A stretch of 64,000 nt of DNA from a bacterium (GTDB lineage Bacteria; Bacillota; Clostridia; Christensenellales; CAG-138): NCBI GenBank assembly GCA_022778545.1, contig JALFDW010000037.1:1-64000 (forward strand), written 5' to 3'. Every line of letters starts with the position of its first letter. Position 1 is the first letter of the stretch. Position numbers and translations under genes: made by a program. Under the pieces are notes generated by a model. It worked only from the letters and a program-made list of their open reading frames with translations. It ran no database searches and had not been told where the DNA came from. Positions 8,654-16,518 of the stretch are shown one piece after another.

Positions 8654-9634
8654 TCAGGCCTTCTGCTGCGGGAGCCTGTAAAGCTCATCCGCGCCCGGCG
8701 GGTCGATCGGCGCGCCGTCCGCAAAGAATGCGCCGCGCCCCTCCTTCACCGCCCCAATCACCGCCGCGGGGATTCCCTCCGCCCGAAGTCCGCGCACAAG
8801 CGACGCCCCATCCTCACAGGCGATCAGCATCGCTCCGCTTGAAAGCAGGCGCAGCGGGTCAAGCCCGAGCGCAGCGCAGATGTGCTCCGTTGCCGGGTGT
8901 ACGGGAACGGCCGCGCGGTCGATCTCCACACAGCAGCCAGCGGCTTCCGCCATCTCCCACGCCGCACCGAGCACGCCGCCTTCCGTCACATCATGCATGG
9001 CGGTGGCGCAGTGTTCCGCTGCATACAGCCCTTCCTTCACGACGCTCACCGCGCCGAAGAAAGCGCGCGCCGCCTGCAGTTCCTCCTCCGGAATGCCGGA
9101 AAGCATATCCGCATGGTCGCTTGCAAGGATCGCCGTTCCCTCAAGCCCGGCGGATTTTGTGAGAACAAGGTCATTCCCGGCGCGCATGTTCCGCGCATCC
9201 AGCACGCCGCGCGAACCCGCTTTAGCAAGTACCGTCGCGCAGGTCACCATGCGCGTTACGGAATCCGTGACCTCCGTGTGCCCTCCGATGATCTCCACGC
9301 CGGCCTGCTCAGCGGCAAAAGAAAGCTCATCCGCCACGCGGGCGATGTCCTTTTCCGTCGCCGACGGCGGCACGAGCAGCGTCACAAGAAGCCCGATAGG
9401 CTCCGCGCCGGCTGCCGCCGCGTCATTACAGCTCACATGCACCGTAAGCTGGCCCAAATTGTTATCCGCGGAGGTGATGGGGTCCGTGGAAAGCACGGCA
9501 AGCCGCCCGCCAAGGTCAACGGCAGCGCAGTCCACCCCCACGCGCGGCGAGCAGACCACCTCGCTGCGCACATGCCGGAATTTGCTTAAAATCAGCCCGT
9601 TCAGCTGATCGTTGTCCAGTTTTCCGATCCTCAT
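8654..9634 (-). CDS. AIR synthase-related (PurM/HypE/ThiL superfamily) protein
   Basis: A 326-residue protein with the two-domain fold of ATP-using AIR synthase relatives. SCNDAAAAGAEPIGLLVTL is the conserved metal/ATP loop of the N-terminal domain, and GIPEEELQAAR with HDVTEGGVLGAAWEMAEA marks the C-terminal half. It is not PurM proper and no hydrogenase maturation genes are nearby, so the substrate is unknown. It closely resembles HypE-like orphan proteins widespread in Clostridia. The ATG at 9634 overlaps the ligA stop (ATGA); a longer start at 9652 lies within ligA and was not chosen. Confidence 0.85.
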   Translation of the reverse strand: MRIGKLDNDQLNGLILSKFRHVRSEVVCSPRVGVDCAAVDLGGRLAVLSTDPITSADNNLGQLTVHVSCNDAAAAGAEPIGLLVTLLVPPSATEKDIARVADELSFAAEQAGVEIIGGHTEVTDSVTRMVTCATVLAKAGSRGVLDARNMRAGNDLVLTKSAGLEGTAILASDHADMLSGIPEEELQAARAFFGAVSVVKEGLYAAEHCATAMHDVTEGGVLGAAWEMAEAAGCCVEIDRAAVPVHPATEHICAALGLDPLRLLSSGAMLIACEDGASLVRGLRAEGIPAAVIGAVKEGRGAFFADGAPIDPPGADELYRLPQQKA

Positions 9635-11619
9635 TCGGCCTCTCCGATCCAATTGAAAAATTCTGTTTCGTTCAGCACCGGCACGCCAAGCGCCTGTGCC
9701 TTTTCCAGCTTGCTTCCGGCGTTCTCTCCGGCAAGCACATAATCCGTTTTTTTGCTGACGCTTCCCGCCGCCTTGCCGCCCATGCGTTCAATGAGCGCCT
9801 CGATCTCCTTGCGCCCCATGCGTTCCATCGTGCCCGTGACAACGATTGTCTTCCCCGCAAGCGGGCTGTCGCTCTGTTGTGTTTCCTCCGGGGTGGGCGA
9901 AACACCGTGCGCAAGCAACCGGTCGATCTGTTTTGCGATCGACGAATCAGCGAAAAACTCCACGATGCTGTCCGCCACAATGTCGCCGATATCCTCCACG
10001 GCGATGAGTTCTTCCCGCGTCGCATGGCGCACCGCGTCGAGCGTGCCAAACCGACGTGCAAGGTCGCGCGCAGTCTTTGCGCCCACATTCGGGATGCCGA
10101 CTGCGAACAGGAACGCGCCAAGCGTGCGGTGCTTGCTCGCCGCAAGGGCGTTCATCAGGTTTTGCACCTTCTTTTCCTTGAAGCCCTCGAGGGCAAGGAA
10201 ATCCTGCGGCGCAAGGTCGTAAAGGTCAGGAATGCTCGAAAGGCCAAGCTTTTCTACAAGCTGCGCAGCCGTTTTCTCGGAAAACGTTTCGATGTCCATC
10301 GCCTCGCGCGAAGCGTAATGCGCAAGCCGTGCCGCGATCTGCGGCGGGCAGGAAAGCGAGTTGGTGCAGTAAAGATGCACGCCGCGATGTTCCACATGGG
10401 CGCCGCACGCAGGGCAGCGCACAGGCTTTTCCACCGGGCGTTCCGGCACATCCCCCTCCACAGCGGAGAGGATCTCCGGGATCACATCGTTGCTCCTGCG
10501 CAGGAACACGCGGGAACCAATGCCCACGCGCTTGCGCACGATATCATCCCAGTTATTGAGCGTCGCGTGGCTGATGGTCGCCCCCGCAAGCTCGACGGGC
10601 TCAAGGTGTGCGCGGGGCGTCAGCTTGCCCGTGCGCCCGACCTCCCAGGTCACGTCACGCACGATGGTCGTGGTCTCCTCCGCCGCAAACTTGAAGGCGA
10701 TCGCCCAGCGCGGGAAGCGGTCGGTCGCGCCAAGCGCCGCGCGCGTTGCGAAATCGCGCACCTTTACCACCATGCCGTCGATCAGGAAATCCAGCGTTTC
10801 CCGCGTTTTCTCCGCTTCCACAATGCCGTCATAAACGGCCTCGATGCTGTCAAACGTCTGCAAGAACGGGCTTGTGGGTAGGCCGTTTTCCCGAAGGAAC
10901 GCGATCATCTCCGTCTGCTCCGTAAGCGTCTTTCCTTCAATAAAGCCAATGTTGTAAAAATAGCAGTCCAACCGGCGCCGCGCCGTCACCTTGGGATCCA
11001 GGTTCCGGAGCGCACCCGCCGCCGCGTTGCGGGCATTCTTAAGCTGCTCCTCACCGGCACGGTTGAGCTCATCCAGCACGGAAAGGCGCATATAACATTC
11101 GCCCTGCACCTCCATCCTGCCCTTGAATGGGATCGTAAGTGGAATGGAGCGGATGGTGCGGATCTGCGGAAGGATGGCTTCCCCCACCACACCGTTGCCG
11201 CGCGTTGCGCCACGCACGAGCATGCCGTTTTCATAGGTCAGGTTTACGGTGAGGCCATCGAACTTGTATTCAAGCGCATAGCGCACCGGCGGGAGCTTTC
11301 CCTCGTTTGCGGCGTTGTACTCCGCGCGCAGGCGTTCTGCGCGCTCGCCCCACGCAATGAGCGCCTCGCGCGTGCGCACCTTGTCCATGCTCCAAAGCCG
11401 CGCAAGGTGGTTTTGCTGTTCAAAGGCCGAAAGCGGTTCGCTGCCGACGCGCTGCGTAGGCGAATCCGGCAATACGATACCCGTTTCCGCCTCAAGCGCC
11501 AAAAGCGCATCAAAGAGCGCATCATATTCCGCGTCACTCACCTTCGGCGCATCGAAAGCATAATAGGCGCGGGCGTAATCGTTGAGCTTGTCCACAAGCT
11601 CCTGCATGCGTTCCTGCAT
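9631..11619 (-). CDS. ligA: NAD-dependent DNA ligase LigA
   Basis: This 662-residue ligase seals nicks in replication and repair using NAD. Domain order is complete: Ia domain with YYAFDAPKVSDAEYDALFD, adenylation domain with the active-site lysine in EYKFDGLTV (about residue 112), OB fold, four-Cys zinc finger (CPAC and, after a spacer, CTNSLSC), helix-hairpin-helix repeats, and a C-terminal BRCT domain (residues 585-660). AAAGGAG lies nine bases before the ATG. It follows pcrA by 35 bases and overlaps the AIR-synthase-like gene, so the three form one operon. Confidence 0.97.
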   Translation of the reverse strand: MQERMQELVDKLNDYARAYYAFDAPKVSDAEYDALFDALLALEAETGIVLPDSPTQRVGSEPLSAFEQQNHLARLWSMDKVRTREALIAWGERAERLRAEYNAANEGKLPPVRYALEYKFDGLTVNLTYENGMLVRGATRGNGVVGEAILPQIRTIRSIPLTIPFKGRMEVQGECYMRLSVLDELNRAGEEQLKNARNAAAGALRNLDPKVTARRRLDCYFYNIGFIEGKTLTEQTEMIAFLRENGLPTSPFLQTFDSIEAVYDGIVEAEKTRETLDFLIDGMVVKVRDFATRAALGATDRFPRWAIAFKFAAEETTTIVRDVTWEVGRTGKLTPRAHLEPVELAGATISHATLNNWDDIVRKRVGIGSRVFLRRSNDVIPEILSAVEGDVPERPVEKPVRCPACGAHVEHRGVHLYCTNSLSCPPQIAARLAHYASREAMDIETFSEKTAAQLVEKLGLSSIPDLYDLAPQDFLALEGFKEKKVQNLMNALAASKHRTLGAFLFAVGIPNVGAKTARDLARRFGTLDAVRHATREELIAVEDIGDIVADSIVEFFADSSIAKQIDRLLAHGVSPTPEETQQSDSPLAGKTIVVTGTMERMGRKEIEALIERMGGKAAGSVSKKTDYVLAGENAGSKLEKAQALGVPVLNETEFFNWIGEAE

Positions 11620-11654
11620 GAGGCGGTTCTCCTTTGCAAATGTTGCTGTTTGTT

Positions 11655-13904
11655 TTATTCTTCCACAGGCGTGAGCGGAGCATAAGCGGCCGCAAAGCGT
11701 TTTACGCCGCAGGAGGCAAAATCAACCGTGACCGTCATAGCGCTGCCGCTGCCCGCCGTCTCAAGGACTGTGCCCTCGCCGAATTTCTCATGCCGCACGC
11801 GTGAGAACTGCGTAAACTGCTTTCCTGTGGGCGCAGCATCCGGCGCATGGCGCACCGCCGCAGGCGCAGGGACGGAAACCGTATCCCGGCGCACACCAAA
11901 CCCCTGGGAAGATGCATATTTCGGCATCTCGGCATCCCGTTTCCAGATGGCGCGCTGCGGCTGTTGCTGCGCAACACGCTGCTCCTGCCGGCACTCGATC
12001 AGTTCCTTCGGGATCTCCGCAATGAAGCGGGAGGGCTGATTGTACGCGCTGTCCCCAAAGATTGAGCGCTGCTGCGCGTTGATGAGATAGAGCTTCTCCC
12101 GGGCACGGGTAATACCAACATAGCAGAGCCTGCGCTCCTCTTCAAGCGCGCCGTGGGTCATGTCCATGCGTGCGCGGAAGGTCGGGAACACGTTCTCCTC
12201 CATGCCGGCCAGAAACACCACCGGGAACTCCAACCCTTTTGCGCTGTGCAGCGTCATGAGCGCAACGGAACCGTTTCCTTCTTCCATCGCGTCGATATCC
12301 GAAATAAGAGCAACGTTCTCCAAGAACGCATTGAGCACGTTTTCTCCTTCCGGCAGATCCCGTTCGATCTCCTTGATGTTGCCGACGAGCTCGCGCAGGT
12401 TGTCCATCCGCGATTCCAGCTCACCCTTTTTATCATCCGCCGCAAGATATGCCTCATAGCGGATCTCCTTGATGAGGTATTCCACAAAATCCGAAAGCGG
12501 CATCACGGCGTTCATGGCCATCAGCTCCGCGATGCAATCGGTAAACGTCTTGAGTTTTTTTGCCGTCTGCGCCGTAAGCAGCGCACCGTCCATTGCCGCA
12601 AAGAGCATGGAAAGGCCCTGCGTCTCGGAAGCGAGGCGAAGCTCCTCAATGGCCTTTTCGCCGATGCCCCGGCGTGGCACGTTGATGATGCGCATGAGCG
12701 CAACATCATCGTTCGGGTTGGCGATCACGCGAAGATATGCAAGGATATCCTGGATTTCCTTGCGTTCATAGAAGCGGAAGCCGCCATATACTTTGTGGGG
12801 GATGCCGTAATTGAGGAGCGTGCCTTCCAGCACGCGGCTCTGCGCGTTCATGCGGTAAAGGATGGCAAAATCCGAATACGCCCGGCCATCCCGCACACCC
12901 TCAAGGATCTTGCGGCAAATGAAGTTCGCCTCATCCCGCTCGGAAGCGGCAATATACCGTTCAATGAGCTCACCGCCCTCCTGCTCCGTCCAGAGCGTCT
13001 TGCGCTTGCGGCTCTGGTTGTTGGAAATGACGGCATTTGCCGCATCAAGGATTTTGCTGGTGGAACGGTAATTCTGCTCCAGCCGGATCACCTGCGCCCC
13101 CTCAAAATCCTTTTCAAAGCTCATGATGTTGCGGATATCCGCGCCGCGCCAGCCATAGATGCTCTGGTCATCATCGCCGACAACGCAAATGTTGCCGTGC
13201 GTGCGGCAAAGCAGCTCCACAAAGCGGTACTGCGGCATGTTGGTGTCCTGATACTCATCTACCAGCACATAGCGGAACTTGCTGCGGTATTTTTCAAGAA
13301 TATCCGGGTTGGTCTCAAGCAGCGTGAGCGTTTTCACGAGCAGGTCGTCAAAATCGAGCGCATTCGCAGCGCGGAGGCGCTTTTCATACTGCTTGTAAAC
13401 GCGCAGCGTAAGTCCCTCGCTGTCCGCATAAGTCTCCGCGAGGAACTGCTCCGGGTTAAGGGATTTGTTTTTCGCGTTGGAGATGCGTTCTTTCATCTCC
13501 CGCTTGGGCATGTTTTTCTCGTTCATGCCCATATCTTTCAGGATATCGCCGATGACCTTCATCTGATCGCTATCGGCGTAGATGGTGAAATTGCGCTCGT
13601 AGCCCAGGCGGTCGCAGTCAATGCGCAGCATTTTGGCGCAGCAGGAATGGAACGTGGTCACCCACATGTCCTCCGCGCCTTCGCCAACAAGCGCCGCCGC
13701 GCGCTCGCGCATCTCGGCCGCCGCCTTGTTCGTGAACGTCAGCGCAAGGATGTTCCACGGCTTGACGCCATGTTCAATCAGGTTTGCGATGCGGTATGTA
13801 AGCACGCGCGTTTTGCCGCTGCCCGCACCCGCCAGCACAAGCAGAGGGCCATCCAGGCATTCCACAGCCGCGCGCTGTTCCTTGTTCAAAACCGAAAGAT
13901 CCAT
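11655..13904 (-). CDS. pcrA: ATP-dependent DNA helicase PcrA/UvrD
   Basis: A 749-residue superfamily 1A helicase for nucleotide excision repair, replication restart and removal of RecA. LAGAGSGKTRVLTYR is Walker A (near residue 30), VDEYQDTN is motif II, GDDDQSIYGWRGA is motif III, LEQNYRS is motif IV and VGITRARE is motif VI. The C-terminus has the PcrA Tudor-like tail (VRHEKFGEGTVLE). AGGAGA lies 8 bases before the ATG at 13904; the upstream extension to 13973 lacks a start signal. It is the head of the pcrA-ligA-AIRS operon. Confidence 0.97.
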   Translation of the reverse strand: MDLSVLNKEQRAAVECLDGPLLVLAGAGSGKTRVLTYRIANLIEHGVKPWNILALTFTNKAAAEMRERAAALVGEGAEDMWVTTFHSCCAKMLRIDCDRLGYERNFTIYADSDQMKVIGDILKDMGMNEKNMPKREMKERISNAKNKSLNPEQFLAETYADSEGLTLRVYKQYEKRLRAANALDFDDLLVKTLTLLETNPDILEKYRSKFRYVLVDEYQDTNMPQYRFVELLCRTHGNICVVGDDDQSIYGWRGADIRNIMSFEKDFEGAQVIRLEQNYRSTSKILDAANAVISNNQSRKRKTLWTEQEGGELIERYIAASERDEANFICRKILEGVRDGRAYSDFAILYRMNAQSRVLEGTLLNYGIPHKVYGGFRFYERKEIQDILAYLRVIANPNDDVALMRIINVPRRGIGEKAIEELRLASETQGLSMLFAAMDGALLTAQTAKKLKTFTDCIAELMAMNAVMPLSDFVEYLIKEIRYEAYLAADDKKGELESRMDNLRELVGNIKEIERDLPEGENVLNAFLENVALISDIDAMEEGNGSVALMTLHSAKGLEFPVVFLAGMEENVFPTFRARMDMTHGALEEERRLCYVGITRAREKLYLINAQQRSIFGDSAYNQPSRFIAEIPKELIECRQEQRVAQQQPQRAIWKRDAEMPKYASSQGFGVRRDTVSVPAPAAVRHAPDAAPTGKQFTQFSRVRHEKFGEGTVLETAGSGSAMTVTVDFASCGVKRFAAAYAPLTPVEE

Positions 13905-13976
13905 GATATGCGGTTCTCCTTCTTTTGCAATGTGAGAACAAGCTTCTGCGCCTTCAGCGCAGAGGCGAACCAATTA

Positions 13977-13982
13977 ATTATA
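13977..13982 (-). promoter_or_regulatory. Probable -10 box of the pcrA operon
   Basis: TATAAT on the minus strand lies 72 bases upstream of the pcrA start. The matching -35 region (around 14000-14005, TTCCGA) is weak. A short GC-rich inverted repeat follows in the leader. Confidence 0.5.
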
Positions 13983-14030
13983 GCACATGAAAACCGGTTT
14001 CGGAACAGAAAACCGCGCAAAATGACGAAA

Positions 14031-14070
14031 GCGGCCTGTGCGTCTCCGGAAGGAGAGGCGCACAGGCCGC
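14031..14070 (-). terminator. Terminator of fhs
   Basis: GCGGCCTGTGCG (14031-14042) pairs with CGCACAGGCCGC (14059-14070), with further pairing inside, giving a very long stem. On the minus strand it is followed by TTTCGTCATTTT, 37 bases after the fhs stop. Confidence 0.85.
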
Positions 14071-14107
14071 ACGGCATCCGTTCCCGCTTCGGGGAACGCA
14101 CATTAAA

Positions 14108-15778
14108 TTAGAAAAGCCCGGTGATGTTTCCTGCTTCGTCTATGTCGATCCGCTCTGCCGCAGGCAATTTCGGGAGGCCGGGCATCGTCATCACCGTGCC
14201 CGTATATGCCACGATGAAGCCCGCGCCCGCGCAGGCCTTAAGATCGCGCACCGTCACGGTAAAGCCCTCCGGCGCACCAAGCAGCGTGGGGTCATCCGAA
14301 AAGCTGTATTGCGTTTTTGCAACGCATACCGGCAGATTTGCAAGGCCGGTTTCCGCAAGGAGCTTCTCCTTTTTCTCCGCTTCGGCAGTGAAGTGCACAT
14401 CGGCGCCGCCATATACGCTGCGCACGATGGCGCGCAGTTTTTCGCGCAGCGGCATGGCATCGTCATAGGAGAAGCGGAAATCGTTTTCCTTCTCGCACAG
14501 GCGCACGACCTGTTCCGCAAGCGCAGCCGCACCCGCGCCGCCTTTCGCCCATGCTTCGCAGCACACGGCCTCGATCCCACGCTCCGCGCAGAGCGATTCG
14601 ACCAGCGCAAGCTCCGCCTCGGTATCCGTCGGGAAGCGGTTCACGGCCACAACGGCCGGCAGGCGGAAGGTCTCCGTGATCACCTGCACATGGCGGAACA
14701 GGTTGGCAATGCCCTTGCGGATCGCTTCCGTGTTCTCCGCCCCAAGCTCAGCCTTGGGAACGCCGCCGTGCATCTTGAGTGCGCGCGCCGTAGCGACGAT
14801 CACAACGGCGGAGGGGCGAATGCCGGACTTGCGGCATTTGATATCAAGGAACTTCTCTGCGCCAAGATCCGCGCCAAAGCCCGCCTCCGTCACGACATAA
14901 TCCGCAAGGCGCGCAGCCGTTTTTGTTGCGATCACGCTGTTGCAGCCATGGGCGATGTTTGCAAACGGCCCGCCATGGATGAGCGCAGGCGTATGTGCAA
15001 GCGTCTGCACCAGGTTGGGTTTGAGCGCATCCCGCAAAAGCGCCGCCATTGCGCCATGCGCCTTGAGGTCAGCCGCCGTAACGGGTTTGCCTGCGCGCGT
15101 ATAGCCCACAATGATTGCGCCAAGGCGCGCTTTCAAATCGGCAAGATCCTCCGCGAGGCAAAGCACGGCCATTACTTCGGATGCAACGGTAATCTCAAAC
15201 CCATCCTCGCGCGGCATGCCGTTCATCGTTCCGCCAAGCCCGCTCACGATATGCCGGAGCTGCCTGTCGTTCATGTCCACCGCCCGCTTCCAGGAAATGC
15301 GCTTCACGTCGATATCGAGCGCATTGCCCTGCTGGATGTGATTGTCGAGCATCGCTGCGAGCAGGTTGTTTGCCGCGCCTATGGCATGCATGTCACCAGT
15401 GAAATGGAGGTTGATGTCCTCCATCGGGACGACCTGCGAATATCCGCCGCCCGCCGCGCCGCCTTTTATGCCGAATACCGGCCCGAGTGACGGTTCGCGC
15501 AGCGCGATCATCGTTTTTTTGCCGATCAGTGCAAGCCCGTCGCCAAGGCCAACGCTCACGGTCGTCTTTCCCTCGCCGGCAGCGGTCGGCGTAAGCGCCG
15601 TAACAAGAATGACTTTCCCCGCCCGTTTTCCTTCCGGCAGCGTTTTTACGTTCACCTTTGCCTTGTAGCGCCCATAGTATTCAAGCGCCTCCTCCGGGAT
15701 GCCCGCGGCTTCCGCCACATCACGAACCGGCCACATCTCCGCCGCCTGCGCGATTTGCAGATCGCTCATCTGTTCCAT
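14108..15778 (-). CDS. fhs: Formate-tetrahydrofolate ligase
   Basis: This 556-residue enzyme makes 10-formyl-THF from formate, THF and ATP, feeding purine synthesis and, in acetogenic or formate-using anaerobes, the methyl branch of one-carbon metabolism. Visible motifs are [16 protein letters not shown] (nucleotide loop, near residue 57), [20 protein letters not shown] and [10 protein letters not shown]. The ATG at 15778 has AGGAGG six bases upstream; the longer reading lacks support. It is monocistronic with its own promoter and terminator. 5-Formyl-THF cyclo-ligase, another folate enzyme, is at 45.7 kb. Confidence 0.97.
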   Translation of the reverse strand: MEQMSDLQIAQAAEMWPVRDVAEAAGIPEEALEYYGRYKAKVNVKTLPEGKRAGKVILVTALTPTAAGEGKTTVSVGLGDGLALIGKKTMIALREPSLGPVFGIKGGAAGGGYSQVVPMEDINLHFTGDMHAIGAANNLLAAMLDNHIQQGNALDIDVKRISWKRAVDMNDRQLRHIVSGLGGTMNGMPREDGFEITVASEVMAVLCLAEDLADLKARLGAIIVGYTRAGKPVTAADLKAHGAMAALLRDALKPNLVQTLAHTPALIHGGPFANIAHGCNSVIATKTAARLADYVVTEAGFGADLGAEKFLDIKCRKSGIRPSAVVIVATARALKMHGGVPKAELGAENTEAIRKGIANLFRHVQVITETFRLPAVVAVNRFPTDTEAELALVESLCAERGIEAVCCEAWAKGGAGAAALAEQVVRLCEKENDFRFSYDDAMPLREKLRAIVRSVYGGADVHFTAEAEKKEKLLAETGLANLPVCVAKTQYSFSDDPTLLGAPEGFTVTVRDLKACAGAGFIVAYTGTVMTMPGLPKLPAAERIDIDEAGNITGLF

Positions 15779-15851
15779 GCTGTTCCTCCTGCTCAAATAA
15801 TACTTAACCCACCCAAACGGCAGGTGATTTACCATTCAGCCCAATAAAATC

Positions 15852-15880
15852 AGTGTAGCATATCCCATCACAGCGCGCAA
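15852..15880 (-). promoter_or_regulatory. Promoter of fhs
   Basis: TTGCGC (15880-15875) and TACACT (15857-15852) on the minus strand are separated by 17 bases. It lies downstream of the structured RNA, so fhs does not need to be read through that RNA. Confidence 0.55.
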
Positions 15881-15902
15881 GAAAGGAGCGGATTTCTATA
15901 CA

Positions 15903-16040
15903 TAAAAATAAAACCCTGCGTATCTTCGACTTCATTCTCCCATAAAGGGCCTGAACGCTCTGCACAGGAAATCCTGCTTCACGCAGAGAACCTCGGAGCT
16001 CACCCTTCGTTGAGCCCGGTGCGAAGATATTTCGGGTTTG
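15903..16040 (-). ncRNA. Structured small RNA, 6S-like candidate
   Basis: This stretch holds no open reading frame but a compact RNA of about 137 bases. Reading the minus strand from about 16039, AAACCC (16039-16034) pairs with GGGTTT (15916-15911), and TATCTTCG (16029-16022) pairs perfectly with CGAAGATA (15928-15921). This makes one long closing stem. Inside are a hairpin GGGCTCA/TGAGCTC, a stem CTCTGC/GCAGAG with an inner CAGG/CCTG, and a small CCC/GGG hairpin. A U-rich tail (TATTTTTATG) follows the closing stem, and a near-perfect promoter precedes it. The rod-with-bubble layout and autonomous transcription resemble 6S RNA, but it is shorter than usual and the family is not proven. A fhs riboswitch is less likely because fhs has its own promoter. 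Confidence 0.5.
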
Positions 16041-16045
16041 TAAGT

Positions 16046-16073
16046 ATTATATCATTACATAATATGCTGTCAA
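16046..16073 (-). promoter_or_regulatory. Consensus sigma-A promoter of the small RNA
   Basis: TTGACA (16073-16068) and TATAAT (16051-16046) on the minus strand are both perfect, with a 16-base spacer. The predicted start is about base 16039, exactly where the closing stem of the RNA begins. Confidence 0.85.
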
Positions 16074-16149
16074 GCACTCACCGCACATTTTTGCGAAGTG
16101 TTAAAGAGAGCAATCCATGCGGAACAATAAGGAGGGTAAGTTGATGCGA

Positions 16150-16178
16150 AGGGAGCCGGACAAGCAGCCCGGCTCCCT
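16150..16178 (-). terminator. GC-rich hairpin ending the pheST transcript
   Basis: AGGGAGCCGG (16150-16159) pairs perfectly with CCGGCTCCCT (16169-16178). It lies just after the small membrane protein gene on the minus strand. The downstream U-run is very short (TTCGCATCAACTT), so termination may be weak or factor assisted. Confidence 0.6.
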
Positions 16179-16193
16179 CCTGAAGCACTTCCG

Positions 16194-16505
16194 TTACTTA
16201 AAGTATTTCTGGTTGCTCTTGTATGTTGCGACCCAGCAGCCGATGCCGACGGCAACCGCGATCCCGATCCACAGATATTTGAGCCAGGCAGCATTGTCAT
16301 AGGGGATGAACGCGCCCGTTGCATAAAACGCGAAGTCCGCGCCCCACACCAAGTTGATGATCCCGTTTTCCCGGCACCATGCCCGCTTGTCATCCTCATC
16401 CTCAATGGCTGTGCGCGCCGTTTCGGGAATATGCTTTCCCAGCAGCATCAGCACGCCTTTCACAGCTACCCAAACTGCGCAAATGTAAATCAGGATCGTT
16501 ACCAT
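16194..16505 (-). CDS. Small hypothetical membrane protein
   Basis: A 103-residue protein I do not recognise. Hydrophobic stretches at about residues 3-21 (LIYICAVWVAVKGVLMLLG), 48-64 and 73-92 suggest three membrane spans, with a charged loop (EDEDDKRAWCRENG) between the first two. The ATG at 16505 is preceded by AGGAGG eight bases away. It starts 13 bases after the pheT stop, so it is probably co-transcribed with pheST as the last gene before a GC hairpin. Nothing in the sequence links it to tRNA charging. Confidence 0.75.
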   Translation of the reverse strand: MVTILIYICAVWVAVKGVLMLLGKHIPETARTAIEDEDDKRAWCRENGIINLVWGADFAFYATGAFIPYDNAAWLKYLWIGIAVAVGIGCWVATYKSNQKYFK

Positions 16506-16518
16506 GCCATTTTCCTCC

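Noticed and set aside
12153..14111. Open frame of 652 codons antisense to pcrA
   Set aside because: Shadow of pcrA; composition and position explain it.
15779..16080. ZTP or THF riboswitch controlling fhs
   Set aside because: Neither consensus could be matched, and a separate promoter for fhs lies downstream of the structure.
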